From positions 1,941,501 to 2,005,500 of the forward strand of contig CP096134.1 of assembly GCA_023242925.1 (NCBI GenBank): a stretch of 64,000 nucleotides of DNA, given 5' to 3'. The DNA comes from Hyphomonadaceae bacterium JAD_PAG50586_4. GTDB taxonomy: Bacteria > Pseudomonadota > Alphaproteobacteria > Caulobacterales > Aquidulcibacteraceae. Positions 18,843-28,614 of this stretch are shown here, piece after piece. The notes beneath the pieces are model-generated. The model did not search any database, was not told the origin of the DNA, and worked only from the letters and a program-made list of their open reading frames with translations. Position numbers and translations under genes: made by a program. Within the stretch, counting starts at the first letter, position 1. Each line of letters begins with the position of its first letter.

Positions 18843-18858
18843 GGTTGCGAGTGCAACC
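18843..18858. promoter_or_regulatory. MarR-type operator copy 2 (extended palindrome)
   Basis: GGTTGCGAGTGCAACC, a 16-base palindrome containing the GTTGC-N4-GCAAC core at 18844-18857, 57 bases upstream of the TonB receptor start. A related partial match, GGTTGCAATGTTAACC, lies just downstream near 18822-18837 and could be a secondary site. Confidence 0.65.
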
Positions 18859-18905
18859 ATTATTTATCAGCGCCTCTTCGAATTGTCGCTTTCGTCGCCA
18901 GCGCA

Positions 18906-20038
18906 TTAGGAGACGCGCGCCTCGCGGGCCTGTGAGCGGGTGCGGAAACGCAATGGCGACAGCGGGCCTGGGTCGAGTTCAGGCTCGGTATTGCAGATCA
19001 ACGCCGCTGCGATGCGGGCGAGTGCGGGCGCGGTCTGGACACCCGCGCCACCCTGTCCGGCAAGCCAGAAGAAGCCGTCGCCGCCGCATGAGTGTCCTGC
19101 GACCGGGTTGCGATCAGGGCTGAAAGTGCGCAGGCCTGCCCACGTTGAACGGACGCGGCGCACATCGATCTTGCAGGCATCGGTCAGTCGATTGATGGCG
19201 ACGGCGACGTCGTAATCGTCCGCGGCGGCATCGGTAGGCGGGCTCAGTGTTTCGTCCGCGGGCGAAACCATGATGCGGCCCGCGTCGGGTTTGAAGTAGA
19301 AATCCTCGGCGACGTCGATGCAGGCCGGCAATGCGCGCATCGGCCAGGTTTCAGGCGCGTCGACGATGACGCCGGTGCGTCTCATCGGCGTAAACCCCAG
19401 TGGCGCAACATCGCAGGATTCGGCGACGACATCCGCCCACGCGCCCGCTGCATTCACCAGGATGGATGCTGTGAGTGGGCCTTCGCTTGTCTGGAGCCGC
19501 CAAAGACCGCGGCTGCGTTCGCCTCTTTCAAGCCGCGCATTGAGGCGGAACTGAGCACCGTTTGCGCGCGCGATGCGCGCGTAACCTTGCAGCAGGGCGT
19601 CTACGTCGATGCTGGCGCTGTCTGGCATCAGCAAGCCACCGCCGAGATAATCGTCACGAAACACCGGCGCGGACTTTGCTGTTTCGGCGGCGTTCAGTCG
19701 TTCGAAACGGACATCGGTGGTGCGGAGTTCTTCTGCAATGGCATCGAGCTGTGAGACCTGATCGCTGCGGCCGAAAAAAGAATAGATTGGGGGTCCAGTA
19801 AGGGATGCTCAGCGAACCCTGCAGGTGGACGACGCAAGTGGCGTTCGCTTGCCGCTGTCAATGCCGCAAGCAGCGGGCCGCCATAGTTTGGCGCAAACAG
19901 AGCAGCAGATCGCCCGGTGGCGTGATAGCCGGGAGCGTGCTCTTGCTCGAGCACAACCACGCTGCGTCTGGATGCAAGCTCTGCGGCCAGCGAGACGCCC
20001 GCGATGCCTGCGCCCACGATGGCGACATCGGTTTCCAC
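18906..20038 (-). CDS. DadA/GlyOx-like FAD-dependent amine or amino-acid oxidoreductase, one frameshift
   Basis: GTG start at 20038 with GGGAGG upstream. The N-terminus ETDVAIVGAGIAGVSLAAEL is a dinucleotide-binding fold, followed by GYHATGRSAALFAPNYG. The frame breaks at the six-A run 19774-19779; one extra base gives ILFFGRSDQVSQLD and continuity into VFRDDYLGGGLLMPDSASID. The C-terminal WAGLRTFSPDRNPVAG and WLAGQGGAGVQTAPA are typical of the DAO/glycine oxidase family. Oxidative deamination of an imino or D-amino acid is the likely reaction. Downstream of the MFS gene by 4 bases, same unit. Confidence 0.85.
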
Positions 20039-20042
20039 GCGA

Positions 20043-21371
20043 CTAACCTCCCGCGGCGCTGGCAAGGCTGCGCCGAAAGACATTGATCCCGATCCACAAC
20101 AGCAGCGCCATGAGCGTAGAGAAGATCGCCGCTGTGGTTGCGAGTGATGAGCCGAGCGCTGCCTCATTGCGGAAGACCTGATCGGTCAAGAGCGCGACGC
20201 AGGTGGGGCCAGCACCAGCACCCAGCACGCCGACGACGAGAAGAAAAAGCGCCGTGACCTGCGCGCGTTGGCGATTGGGGGTCAGCATTTGAATAGCGAC
20301 GGCGGGTACGATGTTAAGGCAGCTGCCGACAAACACGAACAGGCACATCATCGCGCCGAAGGCGATGATGTTTGGCATGAAGGGCGCGATTGAGCCGATC
20401 AGGGCGAGCGACGCCGCCGAGCCAATTGAAAGCAATACGGGCGCGTCGGTCGCGCCGCGTCGAAAACAATGATCGTTGAAGGCTCCTGCAAACAAAACTC
20501 CGGCGCTGCCGAAAATGGCGAAGGCGACCCCGAGCACGGCGGCAGCCTCACTCGGCGTTGCCAAATAGTGTCGCATCAAGAACACCGGGCTCCATGCGAT
20601 CCAACCACTGAAAACGAGAGCGCCAAGAGGGTAGGCGGAGAAGAGTAAGGCGTAAGTTTTGGGTTCTGCCCGCAACGCCGCGAGGACCCCGCCCTGTTCG
20701 ACCGTCGTGGCGCGCCACTCACGGCGCTTTGGCTCACGCACCGTCAAGGCAAACAAGAGGGCCATAACAATGCCGGGCGCAGCCACGAGTACGAAGGCCG
20801 ATTGCCAGGGACGTAGGTGCCCGACAATAGGAAGCACCAAGCCGTTGCTTCGGTTCAGAGTCTCAATCAGCACGCCGCAAATCGCCAGGCCCGCTCCGGC
20901 GCCGATGGCGCCGCCCATATTGAAGACCGCGAGTGCTTTGCCGAGTCGTTCTTTGGAGAATAGGTCCGAAAGCAGTGAGAATGCTGGCGCCATAAGGGTC
21001 GCATCGCCAATACCAACGGCCATGCGTGCAGCCATTAAGGCGCCAAAACTGCCTGCCGCGCCGCAGCTCGCGGTGGCCAAGCTCCATAGGCCGAAACCGC
21101 CTGCAATGACGCCAGTGCGCGTGGTGCGATCGGCTAGGTTTGCGAGTGGCAGCGCCGCGAGAGCGTAGAGAATAACAAAGGCGAAGCCTTGCAGAAGGCT
21201 AAATTGCGTGTCGCTCAAGCTCAGATCGGCTTTGATCTGCGGCGCGAGCAGACTGAGTAGCGAGCGGTCGAGATTGGAAATGACGTAGGCGATGCAAAGC
21301 AGCGCCAGCGCGTATATTGACGGCGATAGCGCGGCGCTTGAAGCGCCGGGCGTCTTTGCGACCTCTGACAT
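20043..21371 (-). CDS. Major facilitator superfamily transporter
   Basis: 442 residues from ATG 21371; the TTG farther upstream would run into the operator region. About twelve hydrophobic segments are visible, starting IYALALLCIAYVISNLDR, with the MFS loop-2 motif in LANLADRTTRTGVIAGG and an acidic DATLMAPAFSLLSD in the fifth helix region. It resembles the Spns/organic-anion type transporters found beside TonB receptors in alphaproteobacteria, so it probably moves the imported compound across the inner membrane. A perfect MarR-type palindrome lies 24 bases upstream. Confidence 0.88.
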   Translation of the reverse strand: MSEVAKTPGASSAALSPSIYALALLCIAYVISNLDRSLLSLLAPQIKADLSLSDTQFSLLQGFAFVILYALAALPLANLADRTTRTGVIAGGFGLWSLATASCGAAGSFGALMAARMAVGIGDATLMAPAFSLLSDLFSKERLGKALAVFNMGGAIGAGAGLAICGVLIETLNRSNGLVLPIVGHLRPWQSAFVLVAAPGIVMALLFALTVREPKRREWRATTVEQGGVLAALRAEPKTYALLFSAYPLGALVFSGWIAWSPVFLMRHYLATPSEAAAVLGVAFAIFGSAGVLFAGAFNDHCFRRGATDAPVLLSIGSAASLALIGSIAPFMPNIIAFGAMMCLFVFVGSCLNIVPAVAIQMLTPNRQRAQVTALFLLVVGVLGAGAGPTCVALLTDQVFRNEAALGSSLATTAAIFSTLMALLLWIGINVFRRSLASAAGG

Positions 21372-21395
21372 GGCGCCGACGCTATCACCCAACAG

Positions 21396-21409
21396 GTTGC
21401 TTACGCAAC
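21396..21409. promoter_or_regulatory. MarR-type operator copy 3 (GTTGCTTACGCAAC)
   Basis: Perfect palindrome between marR and the MFS gene, 24 bases before the MFS start, where it would overlap the promoter or ribosome approach. Identical at all 14 bases to the copy at 34586. Confidence 0.68.
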
Positions 21410-21438
21410 TAAATGCGCGCCCGCCTTACAATCTGGGT

Positions 21439-21894
21439 CTACATCTCGTCGGCGATCTGGTGCAGCCGGTCCAAAATCGCACTGAAGTGGGTCACGTCAG
21501 CCTGGCTCAGCGGCTTCAGCAGGCGCTTTTCAAGCGCCACTTCTTCGGGCCAAAGCGCCCGATAAATTTTGTAGCCCGCCGGCGTCAGCCGCAAATGAAG
21601 CAGGCGCCGGTCCACATTGTTTACTTCGCGCGCGATCAGGCCGCGCTCCATCATACGCGAGACGGCGCGACTGACTTGGGGCTTATCGAGATCGGTGCGG
21701 TCTACAATCTGTTTGGCGGAAATTCCGGGCTCCGGACCGATGACCGCCATGACGCGCCAATCAAGCACGGAGAGGTCGTATTTTTGTCCGTAGCGCGCCA
21801 GGAATTTGGCAGCCAGTCGGTTAGAGAGGACCGTGATCTTATAGGGGATAAGCTGTTCTAAAGCGGCCTCGGCGCGCCGTGCGGGCTTTTGCAT
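21439..21894 (-). CDS. MarR-family transcriptional regulator, probable repressor of the catabolic regulon
   Basis: 151 residues from ATG 21894 with GGGAGC upstream. A TTG at 21972 in the same frame coincides with the predicted -35 box and is rejected as start. Winged-helix MarR fold: LSVLDWRVMAVIGPEPGISA, KQIVDRTDLDKPQVSRAVSR recognition helix and NVDRRLLHLRLT wing. Located centrally in the catabolic island and flanked by GTTGC-N4-GCAAC palindromes upstream of itself and of the MFS gene. Autoregulation and control of the other palindrome-bearing promoters is the simplest reading. Confidence 0.88.
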   Translation of the reverse strand: MQKPARRAEAALEQLIPYKITVLSNRLAAKFLARYGQKYDLSVLDWRVMAVIGPEPGISAKQIVDRTDLDKPQVSRAVSRMMERGLIAREVNNVDRRLLHLRLTPAGYKIYRALWPEEVALEKRLLKPLSQADVTHFSAILDRLHQIADEM

Positions 21895-21946
21895 TCGAAT
21901 GCGCGCTCCCTGTGCGCTCGGGAAAGTCGTCTTGTAGCGGGATATA

Positions 21947-21971
21947 GTTGCAACTGCAATTGAATCTGTCA
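21947..21971 (-). promoter_or_regulatory. marR promoter with overlapping degenerate operator
   Basis: On the minus strand TTGACA at 21971-21966 is a consensus -35 box; 17 bases later AACTAT/CTATAT forms a plausible -10. The palindrome GTTGCAACTGCAAT (21947-21960 on the plus strand, one mismatch in the second half-site) lies between the two boxes, so binding there would block RNA polymerase. Confidence 0.6.
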
Positions 21972-22979
21972 AAGCGCGGGAGGTCGGGAGGGCGCGCGCT
22001 CCGTGATATTCGCAAACATGGGCAGATCGATATTGGAACCGCAGACAATTGCGAGCACCCGCTTGCCTGCAAGCCTTGACCGAAGCGGACCGAGCACTCC
22101 GGCTATCGCTGCAACGCCCCCTGGCTCCACAACCAGCCTCAAATCGTCGTAGACGAGGCGCATGGCTTCGCGCATGGCGTCGTCGTCGATGGTGACAACG
22201 TCAGTAAGGTTGTCGCGGCAAAGCGCAAACGTGTGGGGCCCCGTGAAAGGCGGCGCTAGACTGTCAGCGATGGTGCGCATCTGCGTGAGCGTTACCGGTT
22301 CGCCCGCGTCGAGCGAGCGGCGCATGACGTCGGAACCCATGGGCTCCACGCCGAACACCTCGATTTCGGGGCGGCACAGTTTCAACGTTGCCGAAACGCC
22401 GCCGGCCAGACTGCCTGCGCCAATGGCGATGACGACGGCGTCGAGTTCATTAAAGTCTTCATGAATTTCGAGCCCTAGAGTGCCGGTCCCGAGCGTGGAA
22501 AACGGACCCTCGAAGGGATGGACGAACGTCATTCCGGATTCGGCGGCAATTGCCTCGGCGGTCGCTTTGGCGGATGCGGCGTCGGGTGCGAAAACGAGCT
22601 CGGCCCCGTAGCGACGTGCGCGCTCGCGCCGTGCAGGATTGGCGGTCTCGATCATGGCCACCTTAACAGGTATGCCCAGCGCTTGTCCGGCATAGGCCAA
22701 AGCGACTGCGTGATTGCCTGAGCTGAAGCCCGTGATGCCGCGCGCACGAGCGTCGGCGCTCAGTCTACACACGTTCGAGAGCACGCCGCGCGCCTTGAAG
22801 CTGCCGCTGACTTGGAAGAGTTCGAGTTTGAGGTGCAGGTCAATGGGGCCCAAACGCTCCTGTACGCCGCCATGGCGCCAATGCAGGTTGGGCGTTCGAT
22901 GTAGGTGGGGGCAAATGAGCTGCGCGGTGAAGGCCACCGCCTCTAGCGTATGCCCTATGGCGCTACTCGGCTGTTGCAT
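21969..22979 (-). CDS. PLP-dependent threonine/serine dehydratase-like ammonia-lyase
   Basis: 336 residues. Fold-type II PLP enzyme: lysine in [27 protein letters not shown], glycine-rich phosphate loop in [12 protein letters not shown] and a C-terminal VCGSNID serine/asparagine. Similar to threonine dehydratase, hydroxyaspartate dehydratase and EutB of hydroxyectoine utilisation. With the EutC-like protein at 14414 it hints at dehydration of a 3-hydroxy amino acid, but a complete ectoine pathway is not present. Its stop lies at the marR promoter; its start overlaps the ferredoxin gene by 17 bases. Confidence 0.85.
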   Translation of the reverse strand: MQQPSSAIGHTLEAVAFTAQLICPHLHRTPNLHWRHGGVQERLGPIDLHLKLELFQVSGSFKARGVLSNVCRLSADARARGITGFSSGNHAVALAYAGQALGIPVKVAMIETANPARRERARRYGAELVFAPDAASAKATAEAIAAESGMTFVHPFEGPFSTLGTGTLGLEIHEDFNELDAVVIAIGAGSLAGGVSATLKLCRPEIEVFGVEPMGSDVMRRSLDAGEPVTLTQMRTIADSLAPPFTGPHTFALCRDNLTDVVTIDDDAMREAMRLVYDDLRLVVEPGGVAAIAGVLGPLRSRLAGKRVLAIVCGSNIDLPMFANITERAPSRPPAL

Positions 22980-23319
22980 TGTCCAACGATGTCCAATCGG
23001 GTGCGATGAATTGCTCGAATTTTTCTGTCATCTCAGCATGCGCGTCCGCATCCGGAGGGACTGGGCCTTTACGCGTGATGTTTGGCCATATGCGCGAGAA
23101 ATGAGTGTTGATGTGAAGCCATTTGCCGGAAGTATCGTCTGTATGTGGCCCAATAGCTGACACGGGGCATTCTGGTTCGCAGACGCCACAATCGATGCAT
23201 TCATCAGGGTGAATGACCAGGAAGTTCTCGCCTTCATAGAAGCAATCGACTGGACAGACTTCAACGCAATCCATGTACTTGCATTTGACGCATGCGTCAG
23301 TGACTAAGAATGTCATCAC
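22963..23319 (-). CDS. fdxA: FdxA-type 7Fe ferredoxin ([3Fe-4S][4Fe-4S])
   Basis: 118 residues. Cysteine pattern [20 protein letters not shown] followed by [12 protein letters not shown] is the classical seven-iron FdxA arrangement, and the C-terminal helix with TEKFEQF is also typical. It carries electrons in the cytoplasm. The ferredoxin reductase gene follows 6 bases after it, so the two form an NADPH-to-acceptor chain. No Rieske oxygenase or P450 acceptor is found in this window. Confidence 0.92.
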   Translation of the reverse strand: MMTFLVTDACVKCKYMDCVEVCPVDCFYEGENFLVIHPDECIDCGVCEPECPVSAIGPHTDDTSGKWLHINTHFSRIWPNITRKGPVPPDADAHAEMTEKFEQFIAPDWTSLDNATAE

Positions 23320-23325
23320 TATTCC

Positions 23326-24117
23326 TCATGAATCCACAAAGGCACGCTCCACGACGTAGTCGCCTGGGCGCGATAGCGAGCCTTCTGTGAAGCCTTTTGT
23401 TTCGAGCAGTGCGCGCGTATCGCGCAACATGTCGGAACTGCCGCAAATCATGACGCGATCGTTGTCTGGATTGAGTGGTGCAAGCTGGTGCGCAGCCGCC
23501 AGTCGGCCAGATGCGATGTGGTCTGTGAGGCGGCCATTGTTGATGAAGGGCTCGCGGGTCAGGGTCGGAAAATAGAGGAGTTTGCCGCTGATGATGGGGC
23601 CGAGTTCGGGGTCGGTCGGCCATATGTCGCTCAGTAAGTCATGATAGCTCAGGTCCTGCTCTTGGCGGCAGCCGTGCGCGAGTACGACATGATCAAAACG
23701 CTCATAGACTTCGGGTTCGCGCACGAGCGCCAGAAATGGCGCAAGTCCGGTGCCTGTGGCGAGCAGATAAAGCGTGCGTCCAGGTCGTAGCGCGCTCAAC
23801 ACAAGTGTGCCTGTGGCCTTGCGTCCTATCAGCAGGCGCTCGCCCGCCTCGATAGAGCGCAGGCGCGAAGTGAGTTCTCCGTCGGCGACCTTGATGCTGT
23901 AGAATTCGAGTTCGTCGGCCCAACTTGGGCTCGCGATGGAATAGGCGCGCATGACTGGCCGGCCCTCAATTTCAAGACCGATCATCACAAATTGGCCGCT
24001 CTCGAAACGGAACGAGGGATCTCGGCTGGTTCTAAAGCTGAAGAGTTCATCGGTCCAATGATGGACCGCCAACACTTCAACCGACATCCGACCCGGTGCA
24101 GGGTCTGTCTGTTTCAT
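23326..24117 (-). CDS. fpr: Ferredoxin-NADP(+) reductase
   Basis: 263 residues. FAD-binding [10 protein letters not shown], the [10 protein letters not shown] turn, nucleotide motif [37 protein letters not shown] and ICGSSDML, ending in VERAFVDS, as in the proteobacterial short-form Fpr. It passes electrons between NADPH and the adjacent FdxA. Overlaps the nitroreductase stop by 4 bases (ATGA), so it is translated with it. Confidence 0.9.
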   Translation of the reverse strand: MKQTDPAPGRMSVEVLAVHHWTDELFSFRTSRDPSFRFESGQFVMIGLEIEGRPVMRAYSIASPSWADELEFYSIKVADGELTSRLRSIEAGERLLIGRKATGTLVLSALRPGRTLYLLATGTGLAPFLALVREPEVYERFDHVVLAHGCRQEQDLSYHDLLSDIWPTDPELGPIISGKLLYFPTLTREPFINNGRLTDHIASGRLAAAHQLAPLNPDNDRVMICGSSDMLRDTRALLETKGFTEGSLSRPGDYVVERAFVDS

Positions 24118-24782
24118 CGAAAGCTGGCGATCTGTTCGAGGGGCTTTTTCATCGTTGCGTGCAACGGAACTGTAGCGTCAGACGCTGGATGGCCCACCAC
24201 AAGCAGGATGTAGGGCTTTTCCCAATCGGGTCGGCCGAGCGCCTTGTTGAGGAAGCTCATCGGGTTCGGGGTGTGCGTCAGTGTGGCAAGGCCAGCGTGA
24301 TGTAGCGCCGCGATCAAAAACCCAGTGGCTATGCCGATGGATTCGGGCACGTAATAATTCTTATAGGCGTTACCGTTCTCGACGGTCTTGCGTTGGCCGA
24401 AGATTGTGATGAGCCAAGGGGCCGTTTCCAAGAACGGTTTGTTGGCGTCAGTGCCGATCGGCTCCAGAGCCGACAGCCACTCCGCGCCCGCGCGTCCGGC
24501 ATAAAACTCTTGCTCTTCCTTTTCAGCGGCAAGGCGGATTTCCCGCTTGAGGGCAGGGTCGCTCACGGCGGCAAAGTGCCAGGGTTGTTGGTTGGCGCCG
24601 CTCGGGGCCGTGCCTGCCGCCATAAGGCAGGTCTCAATGACTTCGCGCGACACAGGTCTGTCGGTGAAGTGACGAACCGTGTGCCGCGTTTTTATTTCTT
24701 CGTAGAATGCGTGGGCGCGCGCGTGAATCTCGTCCTCGGCAAAATTCATGCGATGCGGCAACGGCACGGCGACGTAGGACAT
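24114..24782 (-). CDS. Nitroreductase-family flavoprotein, iodotyrosine-deiodinase-like
   Basis: 222 residues. FMN-binding [28 protein letters not shown] and [13 protein letters not shown] place it in the nitroreductase fold. [20 protein letters not shown] and [18 protein letters not shown] resemble the IYD/BluB branch rather than NfsA/NfsB. Family members reduce nitro groups, quinones or halogenated phenols; reductive dehalogenation is possible but unproven. Divergent from the amidohydrolase at 24920 across a degenerate MarR-type palindrome. Confidence 0.82.
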   Translation of the reverse strand: MSYVAVPLPHRMNFAEDEIHARAHAFYEEIKTRHTVRHFTDRPVSREVIETCLMAAGTAPSGANQQPWHFAAVSDPALKREIRLAAEKEEQEFYAGRAGAEWLSALEPIGTDANKPFLETAPWLITIFGQRKTVENGNAYKNYYVPESIGIATGFLIAALHHAGLATLTHTPNPMSFLNKALGRPDWEKPYILLVVGHPASDATVPLHATMKKPLEQIASFR

Positions 24783-24873
24783 GATCCCTCTCCAAACCTG
24801 AACACATCATCGATAGTCTGCGCCAATCGGTTAGCTCTAGATTGGCTTGCCAAGGCGGCAGATTGCTTTAATG

Positions 24874-24887
24874 GTTGCGTACCGAAC
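24874..24887. promoter_or_regulatory. Degenerate MarR-type operator (GTTGCGTACCGAAC)
   Basis: First half-site GTTGC is exact; the second reads CGAAC instead of GCAAC. It lies in the divergent region between the nitroreductase (start 24782) and the amidohydrolase (start 24920). A nearby GGCTGCGCAACC at 24895-24906 adds a further partial match. Confidence 0.4.
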
Positions 24888-24919
24888 TTTTATTGGCTGC
24901 GCAACCCCAAGGTCTGTGA

Positions 24920-26143
24920 GTGTCTCAGATGATGCGGAATTTTGAGGGGTGGCTCGCCGCCGCAGAAGCGATGCAGCCTCAGACGGTGGCGTTGCGTCGT
25001 GCAATCCACCGCGAGCCAGAGCTTGGTCTTGATACACCCAAGACCATCGCAAAGGTCAAACAAGCGCTCCATGGTCTGCCATTGCAATGGAAGGAGGGCA
25101 GGTCCAGCAGTGGCCTGGTGGCCGTGCTTGAAGGCGCTTCACCCGGTCACACAGTGCTGCTGCGCGGCGACATGGATGCGCTGCCTATGCCCGAAGACAC
25201 GCCGCTCGATTTCCGTTCAGCGCTGGACGGTGCGATGCACGCGTGCGGACATGACGCCCATACAGCGATGTTGGTCTCGGCGGCAAAGATCTTGTGCGCC
25301 CGGCGTGAACACATTGCTGGACGCGTGCTCTTCATGTTCCAGCCAGGTGAAGAAGGCCATCACGGCGCGCGCTTCATGATCGAGGATGGTTTGCTCGACA
25401 ATCCCAAACCGGATGCAGCGTTCGCATTGCACGTGATCCCTAATGTGGCGACAGGACACTTTACGGGCCGCACAGGGGCGGCTTTGGCCTCTGACGATAC
25501 GTTTCAGGTTGTCTTACGCGGCAAGGGTGGGCATGCCTCGACGCCCTCCCTCGCCGTCGATCCAATTCCTGTCGCGTGCGAAATCGTGTTGGCGTTGCAA
25601 TCACTCATCACGCGTCGCGTCGACGTGTTCGATCCGGTGGTCGTTACAGTTGCCGAGTTGCGGGCGGGCACGGCGCACAATGTTATCCCTGAAACCGTAT
25701 ATCTTGCGGGCACGATCCGCGCATTGTCTGAACAAGCTCGCGGATTTGTCGGCGAGAAGGTACGCCATGTCATAGAGGCTATTGCCGCCGCCCATGATTG
25801 CACCGCTGAAATCGACATTTTAGCGGGTTATCCTGTCACGCTGAACGATGCGCGTGTGATGGCGCTGGTCGGGCGTGTCATCACAGAGACTTTCGGGCCC
25901 GCGTCTTGGACAACGGCAGCGGCGCCGGTCATGGGCGCGGAAGATTTTTCCTATGTCCTCCAGCGCGTGCCGGGCGCGATGATTTTTCTCGGAGTCTGCC
26001 CGGAAGGGCAGGATCATCGTTTGGCCTGTCCGTGCCATTCCAACAAGATGATGCTGAGCGAAGCGGCGCTCGCGCGTGGGGTTGCTGCCCATTGCGCGGT
26101 GGCTGAAGCCTTCCTGATCGACGGGTTCGACCACGCATCATGA
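24920..26143 (+). CDS. M20-family amidohydrolase (hippurate/N-acyl-amino-acid hydrolase-like)
   Basis: 407 residues from GTG 24920 (an ATG follows at 24929). Metal-site motifs RGDMDALPM, AMHACGHDAHTAML, QPGEEGHHGARFMI, ALHVIPN and a C-terminal GAEDFSYVLQRVPGAM identify the hippuricase/IAA-amino-acid hydrolase branch, with the Cys-ligand ACGHD form. It hydrolyses an N-acyl amino acid, or a similar amide, to acid plus amine. First gene of a plus-strand unit; its stop overlaps the Ldh-type gene start by 4 bases. Confidence 0.9.
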   Translation: MSQMMRNFEGWLAAAEAMQPQTVALRRAIHREPELGLDTPKTIAKVKQALHGLPLQWKEGRSSSGLVAVLEGASPGHTVLLRGDMDALPMPEDTPLDFRSALDGAMHACGHDAHTAMLVSAAKILCARREHIAGRVLFMFQPGEEGHHGARFMIEDGLLDNPKPDAAFALHVIPNVATGHFTGRTGAALASDDTFQVVLRGKGGHASTPSLAVDPIPVACEIVLALQSLITRRVDVFDPVVVTVAELRAGTAHNVIPETVYLAGTIRALSEQARGFVGEKVRHVIEAIAAAHDCTAEIDILAGYPVTLNDARVMALVGRVITETFGPASWTTAAAPVMGAEDFSYVLQRVPGAMIFLGVCPEGQDHRLACPCHSNKMMLSEAALARGVAAHCAVAEAFLIDGFDHAS

Positions 26144-27138
26144 AAACGGTTGACCTCTCGATCGAAGAAATTGGTTCTTTGGCGCGTGATGTGTTCAGGG
26201 CCAATGGTTGCGACAGTGCAAATGCGGATGCGTTGGTCCGCACAATTGTGGGGGCCGAGCGCGACGGTTCTCATTCACACGGCCTGTTTCGAGTGCCGGG
26301 CTATGTTGCGTCTTTGCGCAGTGGCAAGGTGAATGGGCAGGCGCGCCCCCGTGTCGTCGCCACAACGCCCGCGATCATCAAAGTTCATGGCGACGACGGA
26401 TATGCGCCCTTGGCGATCGAGCGCGGCATACCGGCGCTTACACAAGCTGCCAAACAGATCGGTATTGCGGCGATGGCGATGACGCATGTGCATCATTTTG
26501 CAGCGCTGTGGCCCGAGACCGAGGCGATTGCCGCAGAAGGCCTCATCGGTCTTGCGTGCGTTTCCTATCTGCCTTGCATGGCGCCCGCAGGGGGCAGAAG
26601 CGCACTCTTTGGCACCAATCCCATTTCCTTCGCCTGGCCACGACCGGGCAAAGACCCTGTTGTGTTTGATATGGCGACAGCGGCGATGGCGATGGGGGAG
26701 GTGCAGCTTGCGGCCCGCGGCGGCCGTGACGTGCCTCCTGGCACGGGGCTCGACGCAAATGGCGATGTCAGCACCGATCCCAACGCGATTCTCAAGGGCG
26801 TCCTGTTGCCGTTTGGCGGCTACAAGGGCTCGGCCATCGCGTTGATGGTGGAATTGCTCGCCGCCGGCGCCGTCGGCGAGCGCTTTTCCTTTGAAGCGGC
26901 GGAGGCGGATGTCAAGGATGGCGGCCCGCCGCGCGGCGGCGAATTCATGCTCGCCATCTCGCCTGAACTCTTGGCTGGATCCGATTGGGCTGCGCATAGC
27001 GAGCTTTTCTTTGAACGCTTCGAGCGCATTGAGGGTGCGCGTCTTCCCGGTCTTAGGCGTCATCGCAACCGCAGAGCGGGTGCGATGCGGCGGGTCGATG
27101 CGGATCTGATTGCGCGCATCCGCGCGCTGGCAGGCTGA
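26140..27138 (+). CDS. Ldh-family (malate/L-lactate/ureidoglycolate) NAD(P)-dependent oxidoreductase
   Basis: 332 residues. Family marks: AERDGSHSHGLFRVPGY with the catalytic His, VHHFAALWPETE, LFGTNPISFAWP, VVFDMATAAMAMGEV and LLPFGGYKGSAIALMVE. Members reduce 2-oxo acids or cyclic imines (Delta1-piperideine-2-carboxylate/pyrroline-2-carboxylate reductase DpkA), including N-methyl amino acid synthesis or oxidation. Next to amidohydrolase and sarcosine oxidase genes, an imino-acid or N-methyl-amino-acid role is plausible. The C-terminal 40 residues are unusually Arg-rich. Followed by about 210 bases with no gene. Confidence 0.85.
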   Translation: MKTVDLSIEEIGSLARDVFRANGCDSANADALVRTIVGAERDGSHSHGLFRVPGYVASLRSGKVNGQARPRVVATTPAIIKVHGDDGYAPLAIERGIPALTQAAKQIGIAAMAMTHVHHFAALWPETEAIAAEGLIGLACVSYLPCMAPAGGRSALFGTNPISFAWPRPGKDPVVFDMATAAMAMGEVQLAARGGRDVPPGTGLDANGDVSTDPNAILKGVLLPFGGYKGSAIALMVELLAAGAVGERFSFEAAEADVKDGGPPRGGEFMLAISPELLAGSDWAAHSELFFERFERIEGARLPGLRRHRNRRAGAMRRVDADLIARIRALAG

Positions 27139-27349
27139 GGGCAATGACAATGGAGCGCGAGCCCAAAAGACCACTTCGGCCGCGTCTATCAAGATGTGAT
27201 GCGGCTCTGCGTGGATGTGTCCGCAGACCTGGCGCGTTCATGTGTTCTGCGCGCGCCGATTTGATCAAGGTCGCTGTTGAACTGAGGTCAAGCTTTAGGC
27301 CTGGCGTTCGGCTCAACTCCGCCATGGCGCATTGAAGTAAAATAAGCTC

Positions 27350-28604
27350 ATGAAACCCTATTCTGCTTGGCGGGTGTTTAGAGAAGGATTGCGCGGGCAC
27401 ACCGGCTGGGAGCCTGCATGGAGATCTGCTGAGCCCAAGCGGCGCTACGATGTCGTTATTGTTGGCGGCGGCGGGCACGGACTTGCGACGGCATATTACT
27501 TAGCCAAGCATCACGGCGTCACCAATGTCGCGGTGCTTGAGCGAAATTGGATTGGCGGCGGCAACACCGGCCGCAACACCACCGTGGTTCGCTCGAACTA
27601 TTATTATCCTCAGAGTGTCGCGCTCTATGATTTGGCGGTGAGGCTTTATGAGCGTCTGTCGCTTGAGCTGAATTACAATGTGATGTTCTCACAGCGCGGT
27701 ATGGTGACCTCCGCGCATTCGCGTCACGACATGGAGAATGCAGAGCGGCTTGTGCGCGGCATGCAGGCCAATGGTGTTGATGTTTGCATGCTTGATCGCG
27801 CCCAGATCGCCGCGAAGGTGCCTGCGCTTGATACCTCGGCGAGCGCGCGGTTTCCCGTGCTGGGTGGATTTATGCAAGGTCGCGCCGGACCGGCGCGACA
27901 TGATGCGGTTGTGTGGGGTTATGCCCGCGCCGCCGATAAGCTTGGCGTCGATATAGTGCAAGATTGCGAAGTGACGGGCTTTAGGAAGCATGCGTCAGGT
28001 AGATTGCAGGGTGTAGAGACGTCGCAGGGCTACATCGAAGCGGATAAAGCCGCGATCGTAGTGGCGGGTCACTCAAGCGTTCTGGCCGCGAAGGCTGGAT
28101 CTCGATCTGCCCATCACGTCTTACGCGCTCCAAGCGTTTGTAAGTGAGCCGCTAAAGCCGGTGTTAGACGTCGTGTCGTGGTCGCTCTCAACAGGGGTCT
28201 ATATCAGCCAATCGGACAAGGGCGGCCTCGTTTTTGGCGGCGGTTTGGATCATTATCCTTCCTATGCTCAAAGAGGAAATCTTGCGACGGCGATTGATGT
28301 GGTGGGCGCTGTGGCCGAGACCTACCCTTCGTTTGGGCGGGTGAGGTTATTGCGGCACTGGGCCGGTATCGTCGACATTGTTCATGATTCAAGTCCGCTG
28401 ATTGGAGAGACGCCGCTGGCGGGTCTTTACATGAATTGCGGCTGGGGCACTGGCGGCTTTAAAGCGATCCCAGCAGGGGGCTATCTGCTCGCGCATCATT
28501 TGGCGACTGGGCGCCCGCATCCGATTGCAGCGCCGTTTCATCTCGATCGTTTCCGCACCGGCGCTCTCATCGATGAGGCGGCGGGCGCTGGCATAGCCCA
28601 TTGA
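27350..28604 (+). CDS. soxB: Sarcosine oxidase subunit beta, one frameshift
   Basis: The N-terminus YDVVIVGGGGHGLATAYYLA and WIGGGNTGRNTTVVRSNYYY are diagnostic of the heterotetrameric SoxB. The frame is lost at about 28098-28101 (one surplus base in GGCTGGATCTC). Correcting it joins AAKAG to LDLPITSYALQAFVSEPLKP and on to HWAGIVDIVHDSSPLIG and NCGWGTGGFKAIPAGG. About 417 residues. Binds FAD and covalent FMN and demethylates sarcosine or another N-methyl amine, handing the one-carbon unit to tetrahydrofolate via SoxA. First gene of soxBDAG-purU. Confidence 0.9.
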
Positions 28605-28614
28605 GGAGGCGCGC

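Noticed and set aside
14414-22979. Complete ectoine/hydroxyectoine degradation cluster
   Set aside because: Only EutB- and EutC-like proteins are present; ectoine hydrolase, deacetylase, transporter and AsnC-type regulator genes are missing.
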